From NCBI GenBank assembly GCA_951813015.1, contig CATOTG010000001.1, forward strand, positions 1 to 64,000: DNA of 64,000 nucleotides. The letters are read 5' to 3'. This DNA is from an uncultured Thermoanaerobaculia bacterium. Lineage in GTDB: Bacteria > Acidobacteriota > Thermoanaerobaculia > Multivoradales > Multivoraceae. Positions within the stretch are counted from its first letter, which is position 1. Every line of letters starts with the position of its first letter. Under the pieces are notes generated by a model, which saw nothing but the letters and a program-made list of their open reading frames with translations, ran no database searches and was not told where the DNA came from. The position numbers and the translations under genes are program-made. Positions 1 to 9,036 of the stretch are shown in pieces.

Positions 1-2771
1 ACGTCGATGCCGAAGGTCATGTTGACCGGACCCTGAAGGGCGATCTCCTTCTCGACCCGGAAGTCGATCGTCCGGATGTCGTTCAGGCGATACTGGTCGT
101 AGTCCTGGTCCGGCACCACATTGAAGCTCGTACGGACGTTCCGGGATCCAAAGGGAATCGTCTGCGAATTGCTCCAGTAGGCGAGAGGATAGCCTTCGCG
201 TCCGATCAGGTTCGCCGACACGTTGAAGCCCCAGGGCCGATCCGGCGCCACCTGGTACATGCCGTTCAGGCTGTACGTCCAGGAGGACTGCAGGAAGCGC
301 TCGCCCTTGCCGGAGCCGCTCGAGCGCGTCAGGAAGAGGTCGCCGTCCTTGCAGCCGGCCCGACCGACGCCAGGTCCGGCGTGGTCGTAGTAGGAGCTTG
401 GAACGCTGCACTCGCCCTTCCCGTACTGGTAGAAGGCCGCGGGCCATCCAGCGGTTCGCCAGCCTCTTCGTGAAGCTGAGCGAGTAGCCGAGATAGTCGC
501 GGCCGCGGTCGCCGTTGGTGAGCCAGTCGCCACCCGTGTCCACGAGATCCCGGTTCGGGACGCCGTAGTAGGGAATGCTGACCTCGCGGCCGATCCGGGG
601 CAACTCGGTCTCGTAGGTCCCGACCTGCTCGAAATCACCCCTGTTGGTAATCCGCGTACTGCCGTCGGGCATCCGGAACAACGTGAAAGCGTCCAGCAGA
701 TCGCTGACCTCGCGCGAAGTCACCGTGAAGGCAACGACGAACTCAGGCCGGAACGCATGCTCCACCGTGGCCAGGATCTCGCGTGTGACCGGCCCGTGGA
801 GGTCCGAATCCGTCCTGTCGACGACCGCGATTGGATCATCCGCGTCAAAACCGTTCACGTAGTCGAGTTCGCCGGTGACCGAGTCGAAGTAGGCATACGA
901 GGTGCCGAACGGCGAGTTCCTCGTCACCCAGCCCGACGCCATCTGATCGTGGAACTCGGAGAAGCTGGCGCGGACCAGCGTTTCGCGCTGCTCGCCGAGG
1001 GCGTAGGTGATGCCCAGACGGGGCGCGACGCTTCCCCAACTGAAGCCAGCGTCCGAGCCCTGGAACTTCGTCTCCGGGAACAGGTCGCGGTAGGCCGCGA
1101 TCGGATGCTGCGGCCGATCGTACGGCTCGTTGTGCCCGCTCTGGTCGTCGTACCGAAGGCCGAACTGGACGGTGGCCCGTCCGAAGGTCATCGTGTCCTG
1201 AGCCCAGAGCGCGGTGTACTCGGAGATGGCGACGCCCGTGTGATCGCGGACCGCGACCGACTGGCCCCAGTCGCCGTGGAACACGTCGTTCGGCCCCCAC
1301 TGGAACACGGAGTTCTGGGTGAACTCGCGGAAGCGCCCGCCGATTCTCAACTCGTGGTTCGTCGAGGCGCCGGTCGAGAAGAAGTAGGACGTGTCGACCT
1401 GGTAGGAATCAAACGGGCGGGAACTGCTGCCCGAGAGGTAGTTGTCCTGCCAGACGCCGTCCTCCCGGCGCGGGTCGAGCGCGTCCGGGTGCAGTCCGTT
1501 CTCGTCCGAGCGGGTCCCCCTGGCGCGCAGGGCGAATCCGAAGTCGCCATGCGAGTAGGTGCCGGTCAGGAAGAAGTTCGCCGAGAACACGTGCGTGTAC
1601 TCCCCCCGGTACTGGGCCGAAGGGCCGCGCTGGTTCCAGGTCGTCGCCGGCGGCCGGACCGTACCCGCGCCGCGTCCGAACTTCAGCTTGTCGCCGTTGT
1701 TGAACGAGCCGACGATCGAGCCCGCGGGGGTGATCTGGCCATTCGCCTTGATCGCGGTGTTCTCCAGGATCGTGTCGTCGGCAATACCGGTCGCCGCGTT
1801 CTGCTGGATGTCGTTCTGACCCCAGCTTCCCCAGAAGAACAGGCGGTCCTGAATCGCAGCGCCGCCGGCCTCGAAGCCGATGTCTTCGATCTTCCGGACC
1901 TGGGCGCCGGCGAGTTCCGTCTGGAAGTTCTCGGTATGAAGCTCGTCCTGGATGTCCGGCTGCGACTGCTTGAGAGCGCCGCCGAAGTAGCCATTGCGCT
2001 GCGTGTTGTAGAAGCGGGCCGAACCGCGGAAACTCGTTGCTGCCGCGCCTTCGTCACCAGGTTCACCTGCACGCCGGCGCTGTTCTTCGTGACGTCCGTG
2101 CCGCCCGTCGTGAACGACATTTCGGCGAACTGGTCGAAGTCGTAGTAGGTCGGAGAGGCTCCGGTGGCGGCCATGTCTGTGATCGAGGTGCCGTCCATCT
2201 GGAAGTCGTTCTGGGCGCCGCTGACTCCGGGTGCCCGGAACGTGGCCATGCTGGCCCGATTCCGAACCTCCGACATTCACCCGGTCCACGAGCACGCCCG
2301 GAGTCTGCGCAAGCAGGGACCACGGGTCGCGGGCGGTCGGGATCTTCTCCAGCTCGATCTGGCTGACGTTGGTGCCCGCCGACAGCTTGCGCTCATCAAG
2401 CAGCGGACTCTCCGAGGTAACGGTGATCGTCTCCTCGAGTGCTGCGGTCAGCACGAGAGGCACGCTGGTGTTCCTGCCGACGGAAACGACGACATCGGGA
2501 ACTCGAGCCCGCCGAAGCCCTCGAGCTCGGCAGCCACCGTGTAGGCGCCGGGGTCAAGGGCCAGGAAGCGCCAGTTGCCGCCGCCGTCGGTGAACTGCTC
2601 GCGCGGAGCGCCGAGGCCGCTGACCGTGACCTTGACGCCGGGCAGCGGAGCGCCCGAGTCGTCCGTCACCGTGCCAAAGAGATTGCCCGTCGGCGACGCT
2701 TGGCCAAGGGCAAGGCCGGCGACGAACAGGCAAAGGATGACGCTGAACGTCGATACAAGGCGTCTATTCAT
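1..2771 (-). pseudogene. Oar-like TonB-dependent receptor, frameshifted and cut by window edge
   Basis: Outer-membrane receptor with an N-terminal carboxypeptidase-regulatory-like domain, a plug and a beta-barrel; the last few dozen residues lie beyond the window. The ATG at 2771 opens a signal peptide (MNRRLVSTFSVILCLFVAG), followed by a domain reading NLFGTVTDDSGAPLPGVKV. The plug (ERKLSAGTNVSQIELEKIPT, then NDFQMDGTSITD) and barrel strands (ATVQFGLRYDDQ, ITYALGEQRETLVRASFSEF) are readable only by changing frame near 2497, 2247, 2033 (two single-base changes) and 436. Every break is a small indel, some of them next to a short homopolymer, and no nonsense codon was seen between them. Either the gene is recently dead or the assembly has errors here; the sequence cannot decide. 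Family and architecture are secure, functionality is not. Confidence 0.8.
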
Positions 2772-3352
2772 GCGTTCAATACTCCCTCCGAAGTGTGTTT
2801 TCGCGGTGGGCAACCGAACCTCTGCGATCCGGCGACTACCCCCCGCAGTTTCAGCCGAGCCTGGTCGGCTCACCAACTGCGCTGCCAAACCCCGCAAGGC
2901 GTGTGCCAAAGCGGCCGGTGGCCCACCACGCCCTGCCGCGGCAAAATTCTCCGCCACTGCTGGATTTGGCGACGGACTCCTGAGTCCGCCGCGCCAGATT
3001 GGCGCGGCATGACGATTCGGCCCATCCAAAAAAATGCTCCATATCCATGGTCTTGAAGGCGGCCCGTCGCGCGACTCACATCGCTCCACGCTGTTCCTGT
3101 CGTTCCGGACACGTGATTGAACTGCGCCTTTCGGCTTCAGTGTGCGACACGCGCCCGGACAGCGCCGATTTCCGGCATGGTGCGACTGACGAGCCACCCA
3201 CCGTGTGACTGACGAGCCAGCAACCAGGACCAGACAGTGACGGAAACGCTGTGCGGGCCACAAACTTGTCTATTGAAGGCATCGTACAGTAGGAGGCACG
3301 ATCTGTCCACCGCCGCTGTTCGACCGCCGGGCAGGCATCCAACCGATCCCCG
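2772..3352. other. Divergent intergenic region with hairpins
   Basis: No convincing gene lies in this gap between the TonB receptor (leftward) and the lipoprotein gene (rightward). Two adjacent stem-loops are visible: one around 2966-2988 (GGACTC / GAGTCC arms) and a perfect 8-bp hairpin at 2989-3007 (CCGCGCCA, loop GAT, TGGCGCGG). A direct repeat GACTGACGAGCCA occurs at 3184-3196 and 3207-3219, 23 bp apart. The region probably carries both promoters, but no clear -35/-10 pair was found. Confidence 0.5.
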
Positions 3353-4504
3353 ATGAAACACCCGATCCGGACTCCGCTCTCACGAACCGCGGCGCTGCGC
3401 GGCGCCGGCATCCTTCCCGCGCTTGCCCTCACGCTGGCCGCCTGTACCGGCTACGTCCCGTTCGACGGTTCGCAGGCGCTGGCGCCCGAGTTCGAGCGGC
3501 GGCTGGGCCCCGCCTGGCAGCGGGAGATCGTCGTGCCGTTCGCCGTCGACGACGAGCTGCGGTCGGCGGTCGAGGACCGCGTCAGTCCGGCGGGCAGCGA
3601 AACGCGCCGGCGCGACGCGGTGCTCGACTTCATCTTCGGCTGGGTCGATCTCGAGTACGCCCTGACGCCAACGCATACCGCGGCGCAGACGTTCGCTTCG
3701 GCGCGAGGCAACTGTCTCTCCTTCGTCAACCTGTTCGTGGCGGTCGGACGCGAGCGGCGGCTGAACCCGTTCTTCGTCGAAGTCGAGGACTATCAGCGCT
3801 GGAACTACCAGGACGGCGTCGTGGTCAGCCGCGGGCACATCGTCGCCGGAATGTACGTCGACGGCGAGCTGGCGACCTACGATTTTCTGCCCTATCGGCC
3901 CAAGTCCTACCGCGACTTCCGTCCCATCACCGACCTCGCGGCCACCGGCCACTACTACAACAACCTGGGCGCCGAGGCGCTGATGAACGGCGACCTCGAT
4001 GCCGCGGAGCGGTGGCTCGAGATCGCCGTCCGGCTGACCCCCGACTTCGACAAGGCGATCAACAACTACGGCATCGTGCTGCTCCGGCGCAACCGGCGCG
4101 GCGACGCGGTGCGCGCCTACGAGAAGGGCCTGGAACTCCACCCGGCCAACGTGCCCCTGCTGACCAACCTGGTTCGCGCCTACCAGCTCCAGGGGCGAAA
4201 CGACAGGGCCGGCGAGCTTCTGGATGTTCTCGAGGGCCTGAACCGCGCGAGCCCCTTCTTCTACGTCTACCGGGGCGACGCCGCACTTGCCGCCGGCGAT
4301 TCGGCAACCGCGCTCGACTACATGCGTCGGGCTCTGCGCACGGACCCGGACATCCCCGAGGTCCACGTCGGGCTGGCGCGGGTCTACCTCGCAACCGGCA
4401 AGGTCCGCGAAGCGAAGCACCACATCGGACGCGCGCTGCGGCTGGACGCCACGCACGCCGAGGCGCGGAAGTACGCCGCTCTCATCGAACGAGGTCCGCC
4501 GTAG
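3353..4504 (+). CDS. Transglutaminase-like / TPR lipoprotein
   Basis: Predicted envelope lipoprotein of 383 residues. The leader ends in LTLAAC, putting the lipidated cysteine at residue 31. A transglutaminase-like fold follows, with candidate catalytic residues Cys121 (ARGNCLSF), His162 (SRGHIVAG) and Asp177 (ATYDF). From about residue 195 to the end there are tandem TPR helices (for example NNLGAEALMNGDLDAAERWL and NNYGIVLLRRNRRGDAVRAY). Proteins with this plan are common in Gram-negative bacteria and may act in peptide or cell-wall processing, but no substrate can be named. It reads toward the VWFA genes with a 30-bp gap and may be cotranscribed with them. Confidence 0.8.
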   Translation: MKHPIRTPLSRTAALRGAGILPALALTLAACTGYVPFDGSQALAPEFERRLGPAWQREIVVPFAVDDELRSAVEDRVSPAGSETRRRDAVLDFIFGWVDLEYALTPTHTAAQTFASARGNCLSFVNLFVAVGRERRLNPFFVEVEDYQRWNYQDGVVVSRGHIVAGMYVDGELATYDFLPYRPKSYRDFRPITDLAATGHYYNNLGAEALMNGDLDAAERWLEIAVRLTPDFDKAINNYGIVLLRRNRRGDAVRAYEKGLELHPANVPLLTNLVRAYQLQGRNDRAGELLDVLEGLNRASPFFYVYRGDAALAAGDSATALDYMRRALRTDPDIPEVHVGLARVYLATGKVREAKHHIGRALRLDATHAEARKYAALIERGPP

Positions 4505-4534
4505 CGCCGCCAACTGGTAGGCTCTCATCAAATC

Positions 4535-6700
4535 ATGCTCCGCTTCGGGCCAATCGCTCTGGCAAGCCTGCTCCTCGGGACGCTGCCGGCACTCGCCCAG
4601 GCGCCCGACGACCTCCGGCAGTTCGAGGATCGGGCCTTCGTGTTCGAAGTGCAGGTCCCGGTCAACGTGACCAGCCGCGACGGCACGCCCGTCCGCGGTC
4701 TGCAAGCGGGGGATTTCGAGATCCTCGACGAGGGCGAGGTCCAGGAAATCACGGGTTTCCGCGTCGTCGACCTGGATCTGATCGCGCCCGACGACCGTGT
4801 GATCGAGGCCGACCACGGCATCCCACCGGCGGCGCGGCGCCACTTCCTGTTCCTGTTCGACCTCTCGTTCTCGGCGCCCACTTCGGTCGCCAAGGCCCGG
4901 GCCGCCGCCCAGGACTTCGTGCTGGAACGGATGCACCCCACGGACCTGGCCGCGGTCGCGGTGCAGACGGTGGAGTCCGGGCCGCAACTGCTGATCACGT
5001 TCACGCCGGACCGGGCGCAGCTCGCGCGGGCCATCGCCACGCTGGGCAATCCGCGCCTGCTGAACCTGGCGACCAGGGACCCGCTCGGATTCATGATCGA
5101 CGCGCCCGGCGCGAATCCATCCGGCTCGCTCGACGTCGGCGGCGTCAATGAGGATCTCCGCGCGATGGAGCGCGACATCGACTCCTACCTGCGAGTGATC
5201 GGCAACGAGATGGCAAAGTACGAGAAGAGTTACGCCCGCGGGCAGATTTCGAGCTGGACTGACGCTCTCCAGGGAATGGCGCGCATCCTGTCCAGCGTCG
5301 AAGGCCGGAAGCACGTCGTTCTCTTCTCCGAGGGGTTCGACGGCCGGCTGCTGTTCGGCCGCCAACCCGACTTCTTCGACCAGGAGATGCACCGCGAACA
5401 GGAGGCCATCGACGCCGGACAGTACGGCCGCGTTGACACGGACGACCGCTACGGCAACACACAGCTTCTGGGACAGATGAACCGGATGCTGAGCGAGTTC
5501 CAGCGAGCGAACGCCGTGGTCCACACGGTGGACATCTCGGGCCTGCGGGCCGACCTGCCGGAGGAACACCGCACGCGCATCGTGAACCGGGACGCCCTGC
5601 ACTACCTTGCCAACGAGACCGGCGGGGAACTCCACGAAGACGCGAACGACTTCGGCGCCGAACTCGAAGAGGTGCTCGAGTCCTCGACCGTGACCTACCT
5701 GCTGAGCTTCGAGCCCAGCGAACCCGGGGAAGCGGGCGAACATCATCGGATCAGGGTGCGGGCGCGGACAGACAAGGGGGCCCGGATCTCCCACCGCATG
5801 GGCTACTACACGCCCCGGCCGTTCGGCGACCTGCACCCCCTCGAGAAGCAACTGCTCGCTTCGGACCTGATCGCCGCCGCCCAGGAGAGGGACGAACTCA
5901 GAATCGACGTGCTGGCCACGGCCTTCCGGGCGGGCAACGGAGCGGCCTACGTTCCGGTCATCGTGGAGGTCGGCGGCCGCGGACTGGTCGAGAACCACGA
6001 TCAACCCGTGCTGCCCATCGAGATCTACGCGTACGTCACCGACGAGAAGACGGAGATGCGCGACTTCTTCAGCCGGGTCGTCACCCTCAACCTGGCTGGC
6101 CGGGAAGACGAGTTCGCCAACACCGGACTCAAGTACTACGGCCACCTGGACCTGGAGCCCGGCGCCTATCTCGTCCGTGTTCTGGTCCGCAACAGCGTCA
6201 CCGGCAACACCGGCGTCGAGACCGTCGAGCTGCAGGTTCCGGCATTTGCAACCGGCGAGCCGACCCTGCTGCCTCCCTTCTTCGAGCAGGAACCCGGAAG
6301 CTGGTTCCTCGTCCGCGAACAGCCCGCCGACCGGTACGCGAAGACCACCGTGTACCCCTTCACCGTGAACGGCCAACCGTACGTTCCGTCCGCGGCGCCC
6401 CACGTGCAAGGCGGCCGCAACGCCGGCGGGGTGGAGATCTGCCTGGTCGGCTACAACCTGGCGCAGGGGGAGCTTGATCTTCAGGCCTCGGTGACTGAGC
6501 CGAACGGCACGCCGGTCGAGGGCGGCGAGCTCAGCCTTCGCGAACGGACCGTGACCGGAATCCCGGGGCTCGACAAACTGGTCGCGACCTTCGACGCCAC
6601 CGATCTGCCGGCGGGCGACTACACTCTGAGGGTCGCCGTGACCGACCCCGCGACCCGGGCCCGGTCCGCGAGCTCGATTCCTCTGAAGGTGCTGAAGTGA
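4535..6700 (+). CDS. VWFA-related secreted protein (copy 1)
   Basis: Secreted protein of 721 residues in the VWFA-related family that is expanded in Acidobacteriota. It has a signal peptide (cleavage after LPALAQ), a beta-rich N-terminal part (residues 35-85, ending DEGEVQEITGF) and a von Willebrand A-type domain from about 100 to 400. This copy keeps a canonical metal-site motif, D109-L-S-F-S113. Downstream are GRKHVVLFSEGFDG and a C-terminal region of beta-strands that is conserved with the next gene. The role is unknown; a part in adhesion or surface assembly is inferred from the domain. The next gene is a diverged tandem duplicate of the same length. Confidence 0.85.
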   Translation: MLRFGPIALASLLLGTLPALAQAPDDLRQFEDRAFVFEVQVPVNVTSRDGTPVRGLQAGDFEILDEGEVQEITGFRVVDLDLIAPDDRVIEADHGIPPAARRHFLFLFDLSFSAPTSVAKARAAAQDFVLERMHPTDLAAVAVQTVESGPQLLITFTPDRAQLARAIATLGNPRLLNLATRDPLGFMIDAPGANPSGSLDVGGVNEDLRAMERDIDSYLRVIGNEMAKYEKSYARGQISSWTDALQGMARILSSVEGRKHVVLFSEGFDGRLLFGRQPDFFDQEMHREQEAIDAGQYGRVDTDDRYGNTQLLGQMNRMLSEFQRANAVVHTVDISGLRADLPEEHRTRIVNRDALHYLANETGGELHEDANDFGAELEEVLESSTVTYLLSFEPSEPGEAGEHHRIRVRARTDKGARISHRMGYYTPRPFGDLHPLEKQLLASDLIAAAQERDELRIDVLATAFRAGNGAAYVPVIVEVGGRGLVENHDQPVLPIEIYAYVTDEKTEMRDFFSRVVTLNLAGREDEFANTGLKYYGHLDLEPGAYLVRVLVRNSVTGNTGVETVELQVPAFATGEPTLLPPFFEQEPGSWFLVREQPADRYAKTTVYPFTVNGQPYVPSAAPHVQGGRNAGGVEICLVGYNLAQGELDLQASVTEPNGTPVEGGELSLRERTVTGIPGLDKLVATFDATDLPAGDYTLRVAVTDPATRARSASSIPLKVLK

Positions 6701-6772
6701 CGCCCGGAGGACGGCATCGAGGCGCCCCCCCACGAACCACCTCAGGTCACTCAGGACCAAGGAAGCCCCAAA

Positions 6773-8938
6773 ATGAACGAACGCAGGCTCATCGATAGAG
6801 ATAGTTCATCCTCCAATCCGGCACGCGCCGCCTGCCTGCTCTGCACGGCCGCTCTCCTGCTCTCTGCCGCCGCGGCCGACGCCCAGCGGAACCGACGCCA
6901 GCGGCCGGCACAGTTCAGCGACACGACCACGGTAACCGTCGTCGAGGTTCCCGTGCAGGTGAGCAGCCGCGGCAACCCGCTGCGCAATCTCACCCGGGAC
7001 GACTTTGAACTCCTCGATGGCCGCAAGCCGGTCGAGATCACGGGCTTCGACATGGTCGACCTCTCGACAGTCGAGGGCAGGGTCACCGACGAACCGGTGC
7101 CGGTAGCCGCGCGGCGGCACTTCCTCATTCTGTTCGATCTCCTGTTCACCAGCCCCGACTCGGTCGGCCGCGCCCAGGAAGCGGCGGCCGACCTCGTTCT
7201 CCGGGAGTTGCACCCCACCGACCTGGCCGCCGTGGCGCTCTACGACACCCGGCCCCGGCTGGTGCTCGGTTTCACCTCCGACCGGAGCCAGCTTCGCCAG
7301 GCGATCACGACCCTGGGGAAGATCGAGACCGGCGAGGCGGTCCGCGATCCCCTGGGGCTGGTGATCGCGGACCTGGGCGGCGAACTGCCTTCCGGCGACG
7401 GTCTCGGCGAAACCGCCAACCGCGCCGGCCTGGATACCGAGGCCATGCTCTCCCAGTCTCGCGCCGAACTGGCGAACCTGCAGGCAACCGCCGACCGGAA
7501 CCGCGCCGCCAGCGACATCGCCGCCCTGACGTCCGGCATGAGCGAACTTGCCGCCTGGATGGGAAGCGTTCAAGGCCGCAAGCACGTCGTCTTCCTCTCG
7601 GAGGGTTTCGACAGCTCGATCGTCGTCGGCAACCGCGGCCTCACTTCCGAGGAGCAGGAACGGATGCTGGAACTGCAGCAGGACGCCAGCGAGGGGCGGT
7701 CGTGGGGGGTGGACAACCAGGAGATCTACGGCAGCACCCAGGCCCAGAGTTCGATGAACAAGATGCTGACCGCCTTCCGCGGAGCGGACTGCGCGATCCA
7801 GACCGTGGATGTTAGCGGCAAAGTCCTGACCGAGGGCCAGAGCAACCGCGACTCGCTGCTCATGATGGCCCACGACAGCGGCGGCGAACTGTTCGCCAAC
7901 TTCACCGACCTCGGCGAGGCGATGTCCGAGATGCTGGAGCGCACGAGCGTGACCTACCTGCTCGCCTTCCAGCCCACGGATCTGAAGTACGACGGCAAGT
8001 TCCGCAAGCTGCGGGTCCGGCTCAGGAACGCGCCCCGGGGAACCGAGATCGTCCACCGCCCCGGCTACTACCCGCCCAAGCCGTACGCCGAGACGAATTC
8101 GTTCGAACGGTCGCTGACATCCGCCCAGCAGGTGATGGGGGGCGTCGAGACCGGCGAAATCGACACGACCGTCCTCGCCGCCGCCTTCCCCGCCGCCAAT
8201 GGCAAGGCCTACGCGCCGGTGCTGATCGAGGCCAACGGCGAAGAACTGATCGGCGGCCTCCAACGGGGCGCCGTGCCGCTTCAGCTCTACGCCTACGCGC
8301 TCGACGAGCACGGCATCGTGCGCGACTTCTTCGTCCGCGCCATGGGGCTCGATCTGGCGCAGGCCGGCGCCGCACTGCGGCATAGCGGGCTCAAGTACTG
8401 GGGGCACTTCGACCTGGACCCGGGCAGCTACTCCGTACGGGTTCTGATCCGCAACGACGCCACCGGTCACCGCGCGCTGACCACGACGGTTCTCGAAGTG
8501 CCCGGCGCCGCAGCGACACTTCAGCCGCCGCTGTTCCCCGAACAACCCGGCAAGTGGGTCCTGCTTCGCGAGGAGGAGTCGGAACAGCGCGCGGACGTCG
8601 CCTACCCGTTCCTGCGCAGCGGCGAGCCCTTCATCCCCGCCGCGCGGCCCGAGATCACTGCCGGCGGCGAAACGCCAGTCAGCCTGGTGGGCACGGGTCT
8701 CGGGGCCGGCCCCGTATCGATTCGCACCCAGGTGTTCCGGTCGGACGGCGAGCACGTGGCCGACGGCGGCGAGATCGTCCTCGCGCCCGGGGCCCAGGCC
8801 GCTTCGGGGTTGTCGCAACTCTCCGGCGTGTTCGCGGCCGGCAAGCAGCTCCCGGCCGGCGACTACATCCTCTCCGTCGTTGTGACCGACCGGGAGAACC
8901 GCGAGCACGCATCGTCGACGACGATTCGGGTGTTGTAG
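6773..8938 (+). CDS. VWFA-related secreted protein (copy 2)
   Basis: A 721-residue paralogue of the preceding gene, clearly alignable end to end (shared blocks include GRKHVVFLSEGFDS and LKYWGHFDLDPGSYSVRVLI). The start ATG follows a GGAAG ribosome-binding site about 9 bp upstream. The N-terminus has a charged stretch and then a hydrophobic signal region ending near SAAAADAQ. In the A domain the DxSxS metal motif has drifted to D122-LLFT, so metal-dependent ligand binding is doubtful. It is probably cotranscribed with copy 1 (72-bp gap) and converges on a third family member. Confidence 0.85.
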   Translation: MNERRLIDRDSSSSNPARAACLLCTAALLLSAAAADAQRNRRQRPAQFSDTTTVTVVEVPVQVSSRGNPLRNLTRDDFELLDGRKPVEITGFDMVDLSTVEGRVTDEPVPVAARRHFLILFDLLFTSPDSVGRAQEAAADLVLRELHPTDLAAVALYDTRPRLVLGFTSDRSQLRQAITTLGKIETGEAVRDPLGLVIADLGGELPSGDGLGETANRAGLDTEAMLSQSRAELANLQATADRNRAASDIAALTSGMSELAAWMGSVQGRKHVVFLSEGFDSSIVVGNRGLTSEEQERMLELQQDASEGRSWGVDNQEIYGSTQAQSSMNKMLTAFRGADCAIQTVDVSGKVLTEGQSNRDSLLMMAHDSGGELFANFTDLGEAMSEMLERTSVTYLLAFQPTDLKYDGKFRKLRVRLRNAPRGTEIVHRPGYYPPKPYAETNSFERSLTSAQQVMGGVETGEIDTTVLAAAFPAANGKAYAPVLIEANGEELIGGLQRGAVPLQLYAYALDEHGIVRDFFVRAMGLDLAQAGAALRHSGLKYWGHFDLDPGSYSVRVLIRNDATGHRALTTTVLEVPGAAATLQPPLFPEQPGKWVLLREEESEQRADVAYPFLRSGEPFIPAARPEITAGGETPVSLVGTGLGAGPVSIRTQVFRSDGEHVADGGEIVLAPGAQAASGLSQLSGVFAAGKQLPAGDYILSVVVTDRENREHASSTTIRVL

Positions 8939-9036
8939 GAGCCGCCGCGGCGGGGGAGCGACCGCATTCCGTCCGCCGGGCCGCCTGAACCGGACCGGCG
9001 ACCTGTGCCCCGCTGCCCGACGGTGCGCCGCTTCGT

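Noticed and set aside
757..2145. A 462-codon plus-strand frame in the TonB receptor region
   Set aside because: The minus strand encodes unmistakable receptor strands across the same bases; the plus frame has no features.
3380..6760. A 1126-codon open frame on the minus strand
   Set aside because: It is antisense to the lipoprotein and first VWFA gene, has no recognisable domain, and is the usual GC-rich shadow frame.
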